Notes: generated by a model from the letters alone, not told the origin. Shown: positions 37,929-47,990, counted from the stretch's first letter. The stretch: 64,000 nt of DNA from Brachybacterium nesterenkovii (GCF_900163655.1 NZ_FWFG01000030.1:1-64000); one strand, 5' to 3'. Program-made: numbers and translations.

Positions 37929-39338
37929 TCAGCCGAGATCGCGGGCGGAGCGCTCGATGACGGCGAGCCACTCCTTGCGGGCCTCGAGAGCGGCGCGGGC
38001 CTTCTCGATCTTCTGCGGGTCCCCGGTGGCCTCGGCCTTGGCGAGGTCCTCCTCGTAGGAGGCGATCGCGGCCTGCAGCTGCGAGGACGCGCCCTCGACG
38101 CGCGCCTTCGTGCGGGGATCGGTGCGGCGCCACTCGTCGTCCTCGGCCTTCTTCACGGCGCGCTCGACGGCGTGGAGGCGATCCTCTATGCGGCGCATAT
38201 CGGCGCGCGGCACCTTCCCGGCCTCCTCCCAGCGGTCCTGGATGCGGCGCAGCGCCTCAGCGGCCTGCTTGTGGTCCTGGACCGGCAGCAGCGCCTCGGC
38301 CTCGGTCAGCAGCTGCTCCTTGACCTGGAGGTTCTCGTGCTGCTCGGCGTCGGAGGCCTGCAGGTCCGCATTGCGGGCAGCGAAGAACGTGTCCTGCGCG
38401 GCCTTGAAGCGCGTCCACTGCTGGTCGTCCTTCTTCCGGTTGCCGCGCGGGGCCTGGCGCCAGGAGTCCATGAGCGAGCGGAACTCGCGGACCGTCGGCC
38501 CCCAGTCGGTCGAGTCCTGCAGGGACTCGGCGCGGGCGATCAGCTCCTCCTTGACGCGCTCGGCCTCGGCGTGCTGCTCGTCGAGCTGGGAGAAGAACTG
38601 GCGGCGGACGCGGTCGAAGGTGCCGCGGGCCGCCGACAGGCGCTTCCACAGGGCGTCCTCGGTGGGCCGGTCGAGGGAGACGTCCTCCTTCTGCATGGCC
38701 TTCCAGGTGGGCACCATCTGCCGCATGGTCTCGCCGGCGCTCTTCCACGAGATCCGCGAGGGATCCTGCGAGACGAGCTCCTCGATCGACTCGACGAAGG
38801 CGGTGCGGCGCGCGGTGGCCTCCTCGCGGGCCTTGGTGCGCTCGGCCTCGAGCCCCTGGATCAGCTCCTTGGCCTTCTCCCGCAGCTCGCCGGCGCGCTT
38901 GCGCAGGGCGGGGATATCGCCGACGACCTGCGGCTCCTTGAGGTTCTTGCGCAGCTGCTCGAGGAGGCGGTTGAGCTCGGCCTGCGTATGCGTCGGCGCC
39001 GCGAGGCGGGACTCGGTCTGGTCGAGGAACGCGACGAGATCGAGGTAGGCGTGCGCGAAGGGGCGCAGAGCGGCCTCGTGATCGCTCGGGTCCTCGGCCT
39101 TCCCGATCTCGCGCACCTGGGTCCCGTCGGTGACCGTGACCGTGCCGTCCTCGGCGACGGCGCCGAAGGCGAGCGCCTCGGCGACCTGGGCCTCGTCGTG
39201 CTCGACCACGGGCGGGGCCACGGGGATGAGCGGGGCGGCGTCGGCCGGACGCGCGGCCAGGACGGCCGGGCTCGGTGCGGCCGGACGCGGCACGGGGCGG
39301 GGGACGGGACGAGGGGCAGGAGTCTCGGACTCGCTCAC
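37929..39338 (-). CDS. DUF349 domain-containing protein
   Basis: This 469-residue, highly charged protein is predicted to be mostly coiled helices built from repeated DUF349 units (W-x3-A/S...W-x-RF/LS patterns such as RQFFSQLDEQHAEAERVKEELI and DQQWTRFKAAQDTFFAARNADL). The N-terminal 100 residues are Pro/Ala-rich and then beta-like. The function is unknown; the family is widespread in Actinomycetota next to relA/hisS. AAGGAG lies 6 nt before the GTG start. It probably ends at the long hairpin just downstream. Confidence 0.85.
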   Translation of the reverse strand: MSESETPAPRPVPRPVPRPAAPSPAVLAARPADAAPLIPVAPPVVEHDEAQVAEALAFGAVAEDGTVTVTDGTQVREIGKAEDPSDHEAALRPFAHAYLDLVAFLDQTESRLAAPTHTQAELNRLLEQLRKNLKEPQVVGDIPALRKRAGELREKAKELIQGLEAERTKAREEATARRTAFVESIEELVSQDPSRISWKSAGETMRQMVPTWKAMQKEDVSLDRPTEDALWKRLSAARGTFDRVRRQFFSQLDEQHAEAERVKEELIARAESLQDSTDWGPTVREFRSLMDSWRQAPRGNRKKDDQQWTRFKAAQDTFFAARNADLQASDAEQHENLQVKEQLLTEAEALLPVQDHKQAAEALRRIQDRWEEAGKVPRADMRRIEDRLHAVERAVKKAEDDEWRRTDPRTKARVEGASSQLQAAIASYEEDLAKAEATGDPQKIEKARAALEARKEWLAVIERSARDLG

Positions 39339-39484
39339 GGGGAGCTCCTTCGGTGGGTTCCGCTGCAGGGCGGGCACTGCCGCGAGGCGGCATGGACGGG
39401 GGAGATGCGGAGGCATCTGGCACGAGACTCTACAACCCTGCGGGGGCCCGCCACCTCCCCGTTCGGCCCGGGCGCACGGGCCGC

Positions 39485-39490
39485 GGATAA
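39485..39490 (+). promoter_or_regulatory. Candidate hisS -10 box
   Basis: A GATAAT-type box lies 63 bp before the hisS ATG. The region between the divergent DUF349 and hisS genes has no T-box features. Confidence 0.5.
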
Positions 39491-39553
39491 TGGAGGCGCA
39501 CCACCTGCCCACCCGCACCCAGCACGCCTCCCCGAGGCCCAGGAGATCACCCG

Positions 39554-40915
39554 ATGGCGAAGATCAGCGCCCTGTCCGGATTCCCCGAATGGCTCCCCGC
39601 CGAGAGGATCGTCGAGCAGCACGTCATCGACACGTTCCGCCGCGTCGCCGAGCTGCACGGGTTCTCCGGCCTGGAGACCCGCGCGGTCGAGCCGATGAGC
39701 CAGCTGTTGCGCAAGGGGGAGATCGACAAGGAGGTGTACGTCCTGCGGCGCCTGCACGCCGAGGACGACGGCGCCGACGCCGATCCGGACCGCCAGCTGG
39801 GCCTCCACTTCGACCTGACGGTGCCGCTGGCCCGCTACGTCCTCGAGCACCAGAACGATCTGGCCTTCCCGTTCCGCCGCTTCCAGATCCAGAAGGTATG
39901 GCGCGGCGAGCGCCCCCAGGACGGACGGTTCCGCGAGTTCTACCAGGCCGATCTCGACGTGATCGGCCAGGACGTCCTGCCCGACCACATCGAGGCCGAG
40001 GTCGCGATCGTGATGGCCGAGATCCTCGCGCAGCTGCCGCTGCCGGGGTTCACCATCCACGCCAACAACCGCCGCCTCTCCGAGGGCTTCTTCACCTCCA
40101 TCGGCCTCACGGACATCCCCGCGGTGCTGCGCTCCCTGGACAAGCTCGCCAAGATCGGGCCGGAGAAGGTCGCCGAGCTCCTCGTCGCCGACGCGGGGGC
40201 GACGGACGAGCAGGCCCGCGCCTGCCTCGCCTTCGCCGGCATCCGCACCGCCGACGACTCCTTCGGCCAGCAGGTGCGCGCCCTCGGCGCGAGCGGGGAG
40301 ATGCTCGAGCAGGGCATCGCCGAGCTCGCCGCCGTGCTGCGCCGCGTGAACGCGGCCGTGCCGGGTGCCTGCGTGGCCGACCTGTCGATCGCCCGCGGCC
40401 TCGACTACTACACGGGCACCGTCTTCGAGACCTTCGTGCACGGGCACGAGTCGCTCGGGTCGATCTGCTCGGGCGGGCGCTACGACCGCCTCGCCGCCGA
40501 CAACCGCCACACCTACCCGGGCGTCGGCCTGTCCATCGGGCTGTCCCGCGTCGTCTCGCGCCTGCTGTCGACCGGGTCCGTGCGCGCGAGCCGCCCCGTG
40601 CCCACCTGCGTGCTCGTGTCCGTGGCCGATGAGGAGCACCGGACGGCGAGCGAGGCCGTGGCCTCGCGACTGCGCGCCCGGGGGATCCCGACGGAGATCG
40701 CGGCGAGCGCGGCCCGGTTCGGCAAGCAGATCAAGGCGGCGGACAAGCGCTCGATCCCCTTCGTCTGGTTCCCCGGCGCCGAGGGCAAGGAGGACCAGGT
40801 GCGCGATATCCGCACGGGCGAGCAGGTCGCGGCCGACGCGGGCACCTGGACGCCGGCGGCGGAGGACCTCCGTCCCCAGATCATCTCCGAGTCCACCGCC
40901 GTCTCCGAAGCCTGA
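39554..40915 (+). CDS. hisS: Histidyl-tRNA synthetase
   Basis: This 453-residue class II synthetase has motif 1 region EWLPAERIVEQHVIDTFRRVAELHGF, motif 2 FRRFQIQKVWRGERPQDGRFREFYQADLD (given in part: key Arg in VWRGER), the histidine-A loop GLDYYTGTVFE, and a C-terminal anticodon-binding domain (CVLVSVADEEHR onwards). AGGAGA lies 7 nt before the ATG. It is divergent from the DUF349 gene and followed by a strong hairpin before trxA. Confidence 0.96.
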   Translation: MAKISALSGFPEWLPAERIVEQHVIDTFRRVAELHGFSGLETRAVEPMSQLLRKGEIDKEVYVLRRLHAEDDGADADPDRQLGLHFDLTVPLARYVLEHQNDLAFPFRRFQIQKVWRGERPQDGRFREFYQADLDVIGQDVLPDHIEAEVAIVMAEILAQLPLPGFTIHANNRRLSEGFFTSIGLTDIPAVLRSLDKLAKIGPEKVAELLVADAGATDEQARACLAFAGIRTADDSFGQQVRALGASGEMLEQGIAELAAVLRRVNAAVPGACVADLSIARGLDYYTGTVFETFVHGHESLGSICSGGRYDRLAADNRHTYPGVGLSIGLSRVVSRLLSTGSVRASRPVPTCVLVSVADEEHRTASEAVASRLRARGIPTEIAASAARFGKQIKAADKRSIPFVWFPGAEGKEDQVRDIRTGEQVAADAGTWTPAAEDLRPQIISESTAVSEA

Positions 40916-40922
40916 TCGCCGA

Positions 40923-40962
40923 CCGCTCCGCGGGAGGGATCCCGATCCGTCCCGCGGAGCGG
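40923..40962 (+). terminator. Hairpin between hisS and trxA
   Basis: A 19-bp stem (CCGCTCCGCGGGA-G-GGATC with GATCC-G-TCCCGCGGAGCGG, one mismatch) has a 2-nt centre and lies 8 nt after the hisS stop. No U-tract is present. Confidence 0.6.
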
Positions 40963-40996
40963 GAATGCGGTGCGCGGGAGCGGCGTTGCAGGGGGT

Positions 40997-41368
40997 ATGG
41001 CTACCACTACGCTGACCACCGAGAACCACGACGAGACCGTCAAGGACGGCACCGTCCTCATCGACTTCTGGGCGGGCTGGTGCGTCCCGTGCCAGCGCTT
41101 CGCCCCGATCTTCGACAAGGCCTCCGAGGCGCACCCCGAGGTGACCTTCGCCAAGGTCGACACCGAGGACCAGCAGCTGCTGGCCCAGCGCTACGGCGTC
41201 ACGTCGATCCCCACGCTCGTGGCGTACCGCGACGGCATCCCGGTCTTCTCCCAGCCCGGCGCCCTGCGCGAGGCCGACCTCGAGGACCTCATCTCCCAGA
41301 TCGGCAAGCTCGACATGGACGAGGTCCGCGCCGCATACGAGAAGGCCAAGGAGCAGCAGCAGGGCTGA
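40997..41368 (+). CDS. trxA: Thioredoxin with CVPC active site
   Basis: This 123-residue thioredoxin-fold protein has the active site WAGWCVPCQRFAP near residues 24-36, with Val in place of the usual Gly of WCGPC. The cis-proline loop VTSIPTLVAYRDG and the C-terminal helix are intact. The last 20 residues (DEVRAAYEKAKEQQQG) extend past the normal 105-residue end. It is a cytoplasmic disulfide reductase by family; the CxxC change may shift redox potential. AGGGGG lies just before the ATG. A strong terminator follows. Confidence 0.9.
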   Translation: MATTTLTTENHDETVKDGTVLIDFWAGWCVPCQRFAPIFDKASEAHPEVTFAKVDTEDQQLLAQRYGVTSIPTLVAYRDGIPVFSQPGALREADLEDLISQIGKLDMDEVRAAYEKAKEQQQG

Positions 41369-41400
41369 GAGCGCCCGGACGCACCGCTTCCCGCACGACG

Positions 41401-41445
41401 AAGGGCCCCGATCGGATCACGGATCCGACCGGGGCCCTTCTCTCT
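41401..41445. terminator. Strong terminator between trxA and the DEAD-box gene
   Basis: An 18-bp stem of AAGGGCCCCGATCGGATC with GATCCGACCGGGGCCCTT (one mismatch, 3-nt loop) is followed by CTCTCT. It serves two convergent genes and shares its core with the terminators at 22164 and 52772. Confidence 0.85.
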
Positions 41446-41553
41446 GACGTCTGGTCCATGGCGTCTGGAGGCCTCGACGTCTGGAAGCGGCGTCGGCTGG
41501 CTCCTGCGCCGTCCGGAAGCGGCGGTCGCCCGGCAGGGCGGCGCCGCGCGGGC

Positions 41554-43473
41554 TCAGGGGCGCGTGCGCGGACCTCCGCGGCGCTCGAAGCGATCGCCGC
41601 CGCCGCGACGCTCGGAGCGCCCGCCGTCCTGGCGACGGTCGTACCGGTCGCCCGTGCGGCGGTCGCCGCCGCGGCCCTCGTCGCGCCGATCGTCGTGGCG
41701 CGGGTTGTACTTCTTCATGGCGCTGGCCCGCGGGCCGGTGTCCTTGGCGATGCGCAGCGAGCGCCCGGCGATGCGGGAGCGGCCGATGCGGTCGAGCTGG
41801 GAGTCCGAGAGCTCGCCGCGGACCTCGACGAGGGAGAAGGAGCCGAGGATGTCGATCTTGCCGATGTCCTTGCCGGTCAGGCCGCCCTCGCCGGTGATGG
41901 TCCCGACGATGGCGGGCGGCTTGGCGCCGTGGCTGTGGCCCACGTTGATGCGGTAGGCGGTGTAGCCGGCCTGCGGGGGGCGGGGCCCGCCGCGGTGGCC
42001 GGAGCCCTCTCGGCTCTCGCGGCCGCGGTCGCCGCGGTCCCGCTCGAGGCCGCCCTTGAGGGAGGCGCCCGAGAACTCCTCGTCCTCGGTCTGCGTGCCG
42101 GGGCCCTGGTCGCCGACGGCGATGGCGCCGAGGACGGCGGCCAGCTGAGCGGCATCGGTCCCGGAGGACTCGAGGAACTCGGCGATCAGCTCGGTGTAGA
42201 TGCCCAGGCGGCCGCGCTCGGCGCGCGCCGGGACGGACTCCAGGAGCTTCTTCATGCGGTGGCGCGAGACGTCCGCGGGGGTGGGGATCTGCACCTCCTC
42301 GAGCTTCTGGCGCGTGGTGCGCTCGATCGAGGCGAGCTTGCGGCGCTCGTGCGGCGCGACGAAGGTCAGCGCCTCGCCGGTGCGGCCGGCGCGGCCGGTG
42401 CGGCCGATGCGGTGCACGTAGTTCTCGGGCTCGCCGGGGACGTCGAAGTTGACGACCAGGCCGATGCGCTCGACATCGAGGCCGCGGGCGGCGACATCGG
42501 TGGCGACGAGGACGTCGAGGGAGCCGTCGCGCAGGCGCTCGACGATCCTCTCGCGCTCCTTCTGGGCCACGTCGCCGGAGATCGTGGCCGCGACGATGCC
42601 GCGGGACAGCAGCTCGACGCCCACGTCCTCGGCGGCGCTGCGGGTGCGGACGAACACGATCGCGGCATCGGCGTCGGAGGTCGCGAGCACGCGCGCGAGC
42701 GCCCCGGTCTTGTGGCGGAAGGGGACCACCGCGTAGCTCTGGCGCACCGAGGTAACGGTGGAGGACTGGCGGGCGACGGACACGCTGACCGGATCGGTCA
42801 TGTGATCGGCCGCGACCTTCTTGATGGCCGGCGGCATCGTCGCGGAGAACAGGGCCACCTGCTTCTCGGCCGGTGCGTAGGACAGGATCTCGTGGACGTC
42901 CTCGGCGAAGCCCATGCGGAGCATCTCGTCGGCCTCGTCGAGCACGAAGTACTTGACCTCGTCGAGCTTGAGGTTGCCGCGCTTGAGGTGGTCGATCACG
43001 CGACCGGGGGTGCCGACGACCACCTGCGAGCCCTTGGACAGGGCGCGCTCCTGGGGACCGTAGGGGGAGCCGCCGTAGACGGCGGTGACCGTGAGGTCCT
43101 GGACCTGCTCGGCGAAGGAGGCGATCGCGTCGGCCACCTGCATCGCGAGCTCGCGGGTGGGGGCCATGACGACGGCCTGGGTGCGGCGGTCGGAGGGGTC
43201 GACGGCGGCGAGCAGGGGGAGGCCGAAGGCGGCGGTCTTGCCGGTGCCGGTCTGGGCGACGCCGATCACGTCGCGGCCCGCGAGGAGGGCGGGGATCGCC
43301 TGCTCCTGGATCGCGGACGGGGTGGTGAACCCGAGGGCGGCGACCGCGCGCTGGAGCGCGTCGGGCAGGTCCAGGTCGGCGAAGGTGCCGGGGGCGCCGG
43401 TCGGCGCCGGGGAGGTCTCCTCCGCCGCGGCGGGGGCGTCGGCGGGAAGGTCGGACGGGTCGTGCAGGGTCAT
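41554..43473 (-). CDS. deaD: DEAD-box ATP-dependent RNA helicase (DeaD/CsdA-like)
   Basis: This 639-residue RNA helicase has the Q motif ([16 protein letters not shown]), motif I AQTGTGKT, motif Ib TPGRV, motif [11 protein letters not shown], motif III SATMP, and the C-lobe motifs [12 protein letters not shown] and [15 protein letters not shown] DbpA-like RNA-binding domain ([20 protein letters not shown] to LRIAKDTG) and an Arg/Gly/Asp-rich tail follow. It probably unwinds RNA in ribosome assembly or mRNA decay. The ATG at 43473 has GAGGA 4 nt upstream; ATG at 43488 is an alternative. Confidence 0.93.
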   Translation of the reverse strand: MTLHDPSDLPADAPAAAEETSPAPTGAPGTFADLDLPDALQRAVAALGFTTPSAIQEQAIPALLAGRDVIGVAQTGTGKTAAFGLPLLAAVDPSDRRTQAVVMAPTRELAMQVADAIASFAEQVQDLTVTAVYGGSPYGPQERALSKGSQVVVGTPGRVIDHLKRGNLKLDEVKYFVLDEADEMLRMGFAEDVHEILSYAPAEKQVALFSATMPPAIKKVAADHMTDPVSVSVARQSSTVTSVRQSYAVVPFRHKTGALARVLATSDADAAIVFVRTRSAAEDVGVELLSRGIVAATISGDVAQKERERIVERLRDGSLDVLVATDVAARGLDVERIGLVVNFDVPGEPENYVHRIGRTGRAGRTGEALTFVAPHERRKLASIERTTRQKLEEVQIPTPADVSRHRMKKLLESVPARAERGRLGIYTELIAEFLESSGTDAAQLAAVLGAIAVGDQGPGTQTEDEEFSGASLKGGLERDRGDRGRESREGSGHRGGPRPPQAGYTAYRINVGHSHGAKPPAIVGTITGEGGLTGKDIGKIDILGSFSLVEVRGELSDSQLDRIGRSRIAGRSLRIAKDTGPRASAMKKYNPRHDDRRDEGRGGDRRTGDRYDRRQDGGRSERRGGGDRFERRGGPRTRP

Positions 43474-43724
43474 CGAGTCCTCGATCATGGAGCGGGGCGG
43501 ACCCACTCTCGCGCAGGTCAGGACGTTCCTCCACTGTAGGCGGGGCCGGGTCCGATCCCCAGGGGGAGGCCGGGCGAGATCCGTCACGGGCGGGCGATAG
43601 GATCGCGGTGCCGTCCGGCGCGTCCGGACGCGCCGATCGCGTGCGGGGCCCGGCCCCGCACGCGGATCGCCCCGACAGCGGGCGCCCGTGCGGGCGCCCG
43701 ATCCCACGTCACGAAGGACATCAC

Positions 43725-45548
43725 GTGCTGCGCACCCACTCCGCCGGCGAGCTCCGCGACGAGCACATCGGCCAGACCGTCACCCTCACCGGCTGGATCG
43801 GCCGTCGCCGCGATCACGGCGGCGTGACGTTCCTGGATCTGCGCGACGCCAGCGGCGTCGCCCAGGTGGTCGTGCGCGAGGACGATGCCCTGCACCTGCG
43901 CAACGAGTACGTGCTCAAGGTGGTCGGCACCGTCGATCGGCGCCCCGAGGGCAATGAGAACCCGGCCCTGCCGACCGGCTCGATCGAGGTCACGGCCACG
44001 GACGTCGAGGTCCTCAACGCGTCGGCGCCGCTGCCCTTCCAGCTCGATGCGCACACGGAGGTCGGGGAGGAGGCGCGCCTGCGCTACCGCTATCTCGACC
44101 TGCGCCGCGAGGGCCCCGCGAAGGCCCTGCGCCTGCGCTCGCAGGTCAACCGCGCCGCGCGCGACGTCCTGCTCGACGACGGCTTCGTGGAGATCGAGAC
44201 CCCGACCCTGACGCGCTCGACGCCCGAGGGCGCGCGCGATTTCCTGGTGCCCGCGCGCCTGGCGCCCGGCTCCTGGTACGCCCTGCCCCAGTCGCCGCAG
44301 CTGTTCAAGCAGCTGCTCATGGTCGCGGGCATGGAGAAGTACTTCCAGCTGGCCCGCTGCTACCGCGACGAGGACTTCCGCGCGGACCGCCAGCCCGAGT
44401 TCACCCAGCTCGACATCGAAATGAGCTTCGTGGACCAGGAGGACGTGATCGCTCTGGCCGAGCGGATCCTCGTCGCCGTCTGGGGCGCCGCGGGGCACCA
44501 GGTGACCACGCCGATCCCGCGCATGACCTACGAGGAGTCCATGCGCCGCTTCGGCTCGGACAAGCCGGACCTGCGCTTCGACCTCGAGATCACCGAGATG
44601 ACCGAGTACTTCGCCTCCACGCCCTTCCGCGTGTTCCAGGCGCCGTACGTGGGCGCCGTGGTGATGAAGGGCGGCGCCTCCCAGCCGCGCCGCACGCTCG
44701 ACGGCTGGCAGGAGTGGGCCAAGCAGCGCGGTGCCAAGGGCCTCGCGTACGTGCTGGTCCAGGAGGACGGCAGCCTGACGGGCCCGGTCTCCAAGAACAT
44801 CTCCGAGGAGGAGAAGGCGGGACTGGCCGCGAAGGTCGGTGCCGAGCCCGGTGACTGCGTGTTCTTCGCCGCGGGCGATGCCAAGAGCTCGCGCGCGCTC
44901 CTCGGGGCCGCGCGCGATGAGATCGCCGAGCGCCTCGGCCTGATCGACCATGACGCGTTCGCGTTCGTGTGGGTGGTCGACGCCCCGATGTTCGAGCCCG
45001 CGGGCGATGCGGTCGCGGCCGGGGACGTCGCGGTCGGCTCCGGCGCCTGGACGGCCGTGCACCACGCGTTCACCTCTCCCAAGCCGGAGTTCCTCGACAC
45101 CTTCGACACCGATCCGGGCAGCGCGCTCGCCTACGCCTACGACATCGTCTGCAACGGCAACGAGATCGGCGGCGGCTCGATCCGCATCCACCAGCGCGAC
45201 GTGCAGGAGCGGGTGTTCTCGGTGATGGGGATCGACGAGGAGGCGGCCCGCGAGAAGTTCGGCTTCCTGCTCGACGCCTTCGCCTTCGGCGCCCCGCCGC
45301 ACGGCGGCATCGCCTTCGGCTGGGACCGCATCGTGGCGCTGCTCGCGAAGACGGACTCGATCCGCGACGTCATCGCGTTCCCGAAGTCGGGCGGCGGCTT
45401 CGACCCGCTGACCCAGGCGCCGGCGCCGATCACGCCCCAGCAGCGCAAGGAGGCGGGCGTCGACGCGAAGCCCGCCAAGGACGATGCCGCGAAGCCCGCC
45501 GAGGACGACGCGGCGAAGCCCGCCGAGGACGACGCGGCGAAGGCCTGA
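43725..45548 (+). CDS. aspS: Aspartyl-tRNA synthetase
   Basis: This 607-residue bacterial-type class II synthetase has the OB anticodon domain ([23 protein letters not shown]), motif 2 [24 protein letters not shown] (key RDEDFRADR), the GAD insertion domain and motif 3 [13 protein letters not shown]. The GTG at 43725 has GAAGGA 7 nt upstream. After the catalytic fold comes a roughly 35-residue tail of tandem KPAEDDAA units, encoded by a 24-bp repeat, which is not part of normal AspRS and is probably disordered. Confidence 0.96.
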   Translation: MLRTHSAGELRDEHIGQTVTLTGWIGRRRDHGGVTFLDLRDASGVAQVVVREDDALHLRNEYVLKVVGTVDRRPEGNENPALPTGSIEVTATDVEVLNASAPLPFQLDAHTEVGEEARLRYRYLDLRREGPAKALRLRSQVNRAARDVLLDDGFVEIETPTLTRSTPEGARDFLVPARLAPGSWYALPQSPQLFKQLLMVAGMEKYFQLARCYRDEDFRADRQPEFTQLDIEMSFVDQEDVIALAERILVAVWGAAGHQVTTPIPRMTYEESMRRFGSDKPDLRFDLEITEMTEYFASTPFRVFQAPYVGAVVMKGGASQPRRTLDGWQEWAKQRGAKGLAYVLVQEDGSLTGPVSKNISEEEKAGLAAKVGAEPGDCVFFAAGDAKSSRALLGAARDEIAERLGLIDHDAFAFVWVVDAPMFEPAGDAVAAGDVAVGSGAWTAVHHAFTSPKPEFLDTFDTDPGSALAYAYDIVCNGNEIGGGSIRIHQRDVQERVFSVMGIDEEAAREKFGFLLDAFAFGAPPHGGIAFGWDRIVALLAKTDSIRDVIAFPKSGGGFDPLTQAPAPITPQQRKEAGVDAKPAKDDAAKPAEDDAAKPAEDDAAKA

Positions 45549-45562
45549 CCCGGCCCCCATGG

Positions 45563-45608
45563 CGACGGGGCCCGTCCACCGGTGCGAACCGGAGGGCGGG
45601 CCCCGTCG
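45563..45608. terminator. Hairpin between convergent aspS and DUF3043 genes
   Basis: CGACGGGGCCCGTCC pairs with GGGCGGGCCCCGTCG around a 16-nt loop, 15 nt after the aspS stop. It is followed by a 19-bp tandem repeat. Confidence 0.65.
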
Positions 45609-45642
45609 ACGTGCGCGGAGGAAGTCGACGTGCGCGGAGGAA
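45605..45642. repeat. Tandem 19-bp direct repeat
   Basis: Two perfect adjacent copies of GTCGACGTGCGCGGAGGAA lie at 45605-45623 and 45624-45642 in the gap between aspS and the DUF3043 gene. The first overlaps the terminator stem end. Confidence 0.85.
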
Positions 45643-45691
45643 TGCGCCGCCAGATGCGGGCCGCGTGAGACGCGCTGCGTCGCGGACGGCG

Positions 45692-46285
45692 TCAGCGGCG
45701 CGGCTGCTCCCCGTGGCGGATCTGCGGCTTGGGCAGGCGCCAGCGGCGAATCTGGATGGCGCGCATGTTGCCGTAGGAGACGAGGCCGGGGGAGACCATG
45801 CCGAAGCGCTCGGTGAGCGCGGCGCGCAGGCGGCGGCGGATGAAGACGGCGTCGAGGACGCACAGGGCGATGCCGCCCCACAGGACCGCGAGCATCACGG
45901 TGCTCATCACGGTGTACAGGTTCGGGGCGAAGAACGGCACGACCAGCGCGATGAGCATGAGCACGATCGCGACGGGGAAGAAGTACTCCGCGACGTTGTG
46001 GCGGGAGTCGATGATGTCGCGCACCAGGCGGCGATCCGCACCGGAGTGCTGGGGCGGCAGGTGCCGCTCGTCCCCGGTCACGAGCGCCTGGCGCGCGCGG
46101 GCGCGCTCGGCATCGGCCTGGGCGCGCGAGCGCTTGCGCGCCTCCTTGCGGTCCGCCGGGACCAGCGGGCGCTGGCGCGCGGCGAGCGCCTCCTTGCGCG
46201 AACGCGTCGGACGCCCCTTGGCGCCGGGGCGCTCGGGCTCGGTGCCGACGGGGGTCTCGGAACGCTCTGCTCTGCGACTCATCAC
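45692..46285 (-). CDS. DUF3043 domain-containing membrane protein
   Basis: This 197-residue protein has the actinobacterial DUF3043 layout. The basic N-terminus is GRPTRSRKEALAARQRPLVPADRKEAR, given in part; GDERHLPPQHSG and RRLVRDIIDSRHNVAEYFFPV follow. Two membrane helices (residues about 95-118 and 122-143) and a basic cytoplasmic tail complete it. The function is unknown. The start is GTG ATG: TAGAAT (46292-46297 on the other strand) lies 6 nt before the GTG at 46285, indicating a leaderless mRNA, divergent from the M20 peptidase gene. Confidence 0.85.
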   Translation of the reverse strand: MMSRRAERSETPVGTEPERPGAKGRPTRSRKEALAARQRPLVPADRKEARKRSRAQADAERARARQALVTGDERHLPPQHSGADRRLVRDIIDSRHNVAEYFFPVAIVLMLIALVVPFFAPNLYTVMSTVMLAVLWGGIALCVLDAVFIRRRLRAALTERFGMVSPGLVSYGNMRAIQIRRWRLPKPQIRHGEQPRR

Positions 46286-46356
46286 CCGTCGATTCTAGGC
46301 GGTGGTCGGGACGACTCCCCCGTTCAGGCGCTGCGCGCCGCGATACCGTGAGGGAC

Positions 46357-47817
46357 ATGGCATCGCAGACCCCCTCGTCCTCCACGCCCACCTCCCAGGA
46401 CTCCTCGCGGGACTCCTCGGGGACGACTGCATCGTCGGCGGACGTCGTCGCCCTCCGGGAACGGCTCGACGGACTGCTCGAGCAGTCGCTCGCCGAGCTG
46501 CAGGACCTCGTGCGCATCCCCTCCATCGCCTTCGAGGGCTATGACCGCGAGGGGGTGGAGACGAGCGCCCGGGCGGTCGCGGATCTCCTGCGCTCGACGG
46601 GCCTGCCGGACGTGCGGATCGAGAGCGTCGAGGGCGGATCGCCTGCGGTGATCGCCCGGCGGCCCGCGGCCGAGGGACGCCCGACGGTGATGCTGTACGC
46701 CCATCACGACGTCCAGCCCACGGGTGACGAGGCCGCCTGGACCAGCGCCCCCTTCGAGCCCGAGATCCGCGGGGATCGTCTGTACGCGCGCGGCGCCGCC
46801 GACGACAAGGCCGGCGTCATGGCCCATGTGACCGCGCTGCGCCTGGTGGGGGAGGAGCTCGCCGAGCGCGGCATCGGCGTGACCGTCTTCGTCGAGGGCG
46901 AGGAGGAGTGCGGCTCGCCGACCTTCCGCCCCTTCATCGAGACCTTCGCCGAGGACCTCTCGGCCGATGTGATCGTCGTGGCCGACTCCGCGAACTGGGC
47001 CGTCGGGACGCCCGCGCTCACGACGAGCCTGCGCGGCGTCGTCGACCTGACGGTCACGGTCCGCTCCCTGAAGCACGCGGTGCACTCGGGGATGTTCGGC
47101 GGCCCGGCGCTGGACGCCCTCACCCTCCTGTCGCGCCTCATCGCGACCCTCCACGACGAGGACGGCTCGGTGGCCGTCGAGGGCCTGGTCGTCGCGGACG
47201 ATCCGCAGGTCCACATGCCCGAGGCCGACTACCGCCGCGACGCCGGCACCGTCGACACGCTCGAGCTCGCGGGGACGGGGCCGCTCACGGCGCGCCTGTG
47301 GACCCGCCCGGCCCTCGCGGTCATCGGGATCGACGCGACGCCCGTCCAGCAGGCCTCGAACACCCTGATCCCCGAGGCCCGGGCGAAGCTCTCGCTGCGC
47401 ATCCCGCCGGGCCAGGAGCCGCGCGCCGCGATGGACGCCCTCGTCGCCCACCTCGAGTCCCACGCCCCCTTCGGCGCCGAGGTCGTGATCGAGCGCGGAG
47501 AGGAAGGGCGGCCCTACGCGGCCGGAAACGACACCCCCGGGATGCGCCTGGCCCGCTCGGCCTTCGCCCGCGCCTGGGACACCGACGCGGTGGACACGGG
47601 CCTGGGCGGCTCGATCCCGTTCATCGCGGACCTCCTCGAGGTCTTCCCCCGCGCCGAGGTCCTCGTCACCGGCGTCGAGGACCCCGACTCGCGCGCCCAC
47701 GGCATCGACGAGTCGCTGCACCTGGGCGAGTTCGCCCGCGTCTGCATCGCCGAGGCGCTGCTGCTGCGCGACGCCGCCGAGCTCCCGGCCGCGCAGACCG
47801 GCGCAGCCCGGGACTGA
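46357..47817 (+). CDS. M20-family metallopeptidase (dipeptidase)
   Basis: This 486-residue zinc peptidase has the metal-binding motifs LYAHHDVQP, YARGAADDKAGVM and VEGEEECGSPTF, with a central dimerisation/lid domain (LKHAVHSGMFGGP) and a late metal His. It belongs to the ArgE/DapE/CNDP-like group that cleaves dipeptides or acyl-amino acids in the cytoplasm. TACCGT (46344-46349) lies 7 nt before the ATG at 46357, which fits a leaderless start; a GTG at 46348 would add three residues. Confidence 0.9.
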   Translation: MASQTPSSSTPTSQDSSRDSSGTTASSADVVALRERLDGLLEQSLAELQDLVRIPSIAFEGYDREGVETSARAVADLLRSTGLPDVRIESVEGGSPAVIARRPAAEGRPTVMLYAHHDVQPTGDEAAWTSAPFEPEIRGDRLYARGAADDKAGVMAHVTALRLVGEELAERGIGVTVFVEGEEECGSPTFRPFIETFAEDLSADVIVVADSANWAVGTPALTTSLRGVVDLTVTVRSLKHAVHSGMFGGPALDALTLLSRLIATLHDEDGSVAVEGLVVADDPQVHMPEADYRRDAGTVDTLELAGTGPLTARLWTRPALAVIGIDATPVQQASNTLIPEARAKLSLRIPPGQEPRAAMDALVAHLESHAPFGAEVVIERGEEGRPYAAGNDTPGMRLARSAFARAWDTDAVDTGLGGSIPFIADLLEVFPRAEVLVTGVEDPDSRAHGIDESLHLGEFARVCIAEALLLRDAAELPAAQTGAARD

Positions 47818-47956
47818 CCCCGACGGCGGCGGGACGGGCGCCGGACGGGGCGAGCTGCGCAGCCAGCGCTGCATCCCGAGGGAGCGCTCGTTCCGCCCGG
47901 GGAGAACACGGGGCGCTGGGCCCGGTGCCTGAGAGCCCGGTGGGCTCAGCGGGGCG

Positions 47957-47962
47957 TACGCT
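47957..47962 (+). promoter_or_regulatory. Candidate -10 box of the IscA-type gene
   Basis: TACGCT lies 28 bp before the ATG at 47991. The rest of the 173-bp gap after the M20 gene is GC-rich with no gene. Confidence 0.45.
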
Positions 47963-47990
47963 GGTCCGGACCGACCCAGGAGGTACTTCC

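Noticed and set aside
47890-47945. CACGGGGCGC followed by CCTGAGAG, resembling part of a TPP riboswitch
   Set aside because: The rest of the TPP core (the CCUGAUCUGG and UAAUGCC-GCG-AGGGA parts) is absent, and the downstream gene is an Fe-S carrier, not thiamine-related.
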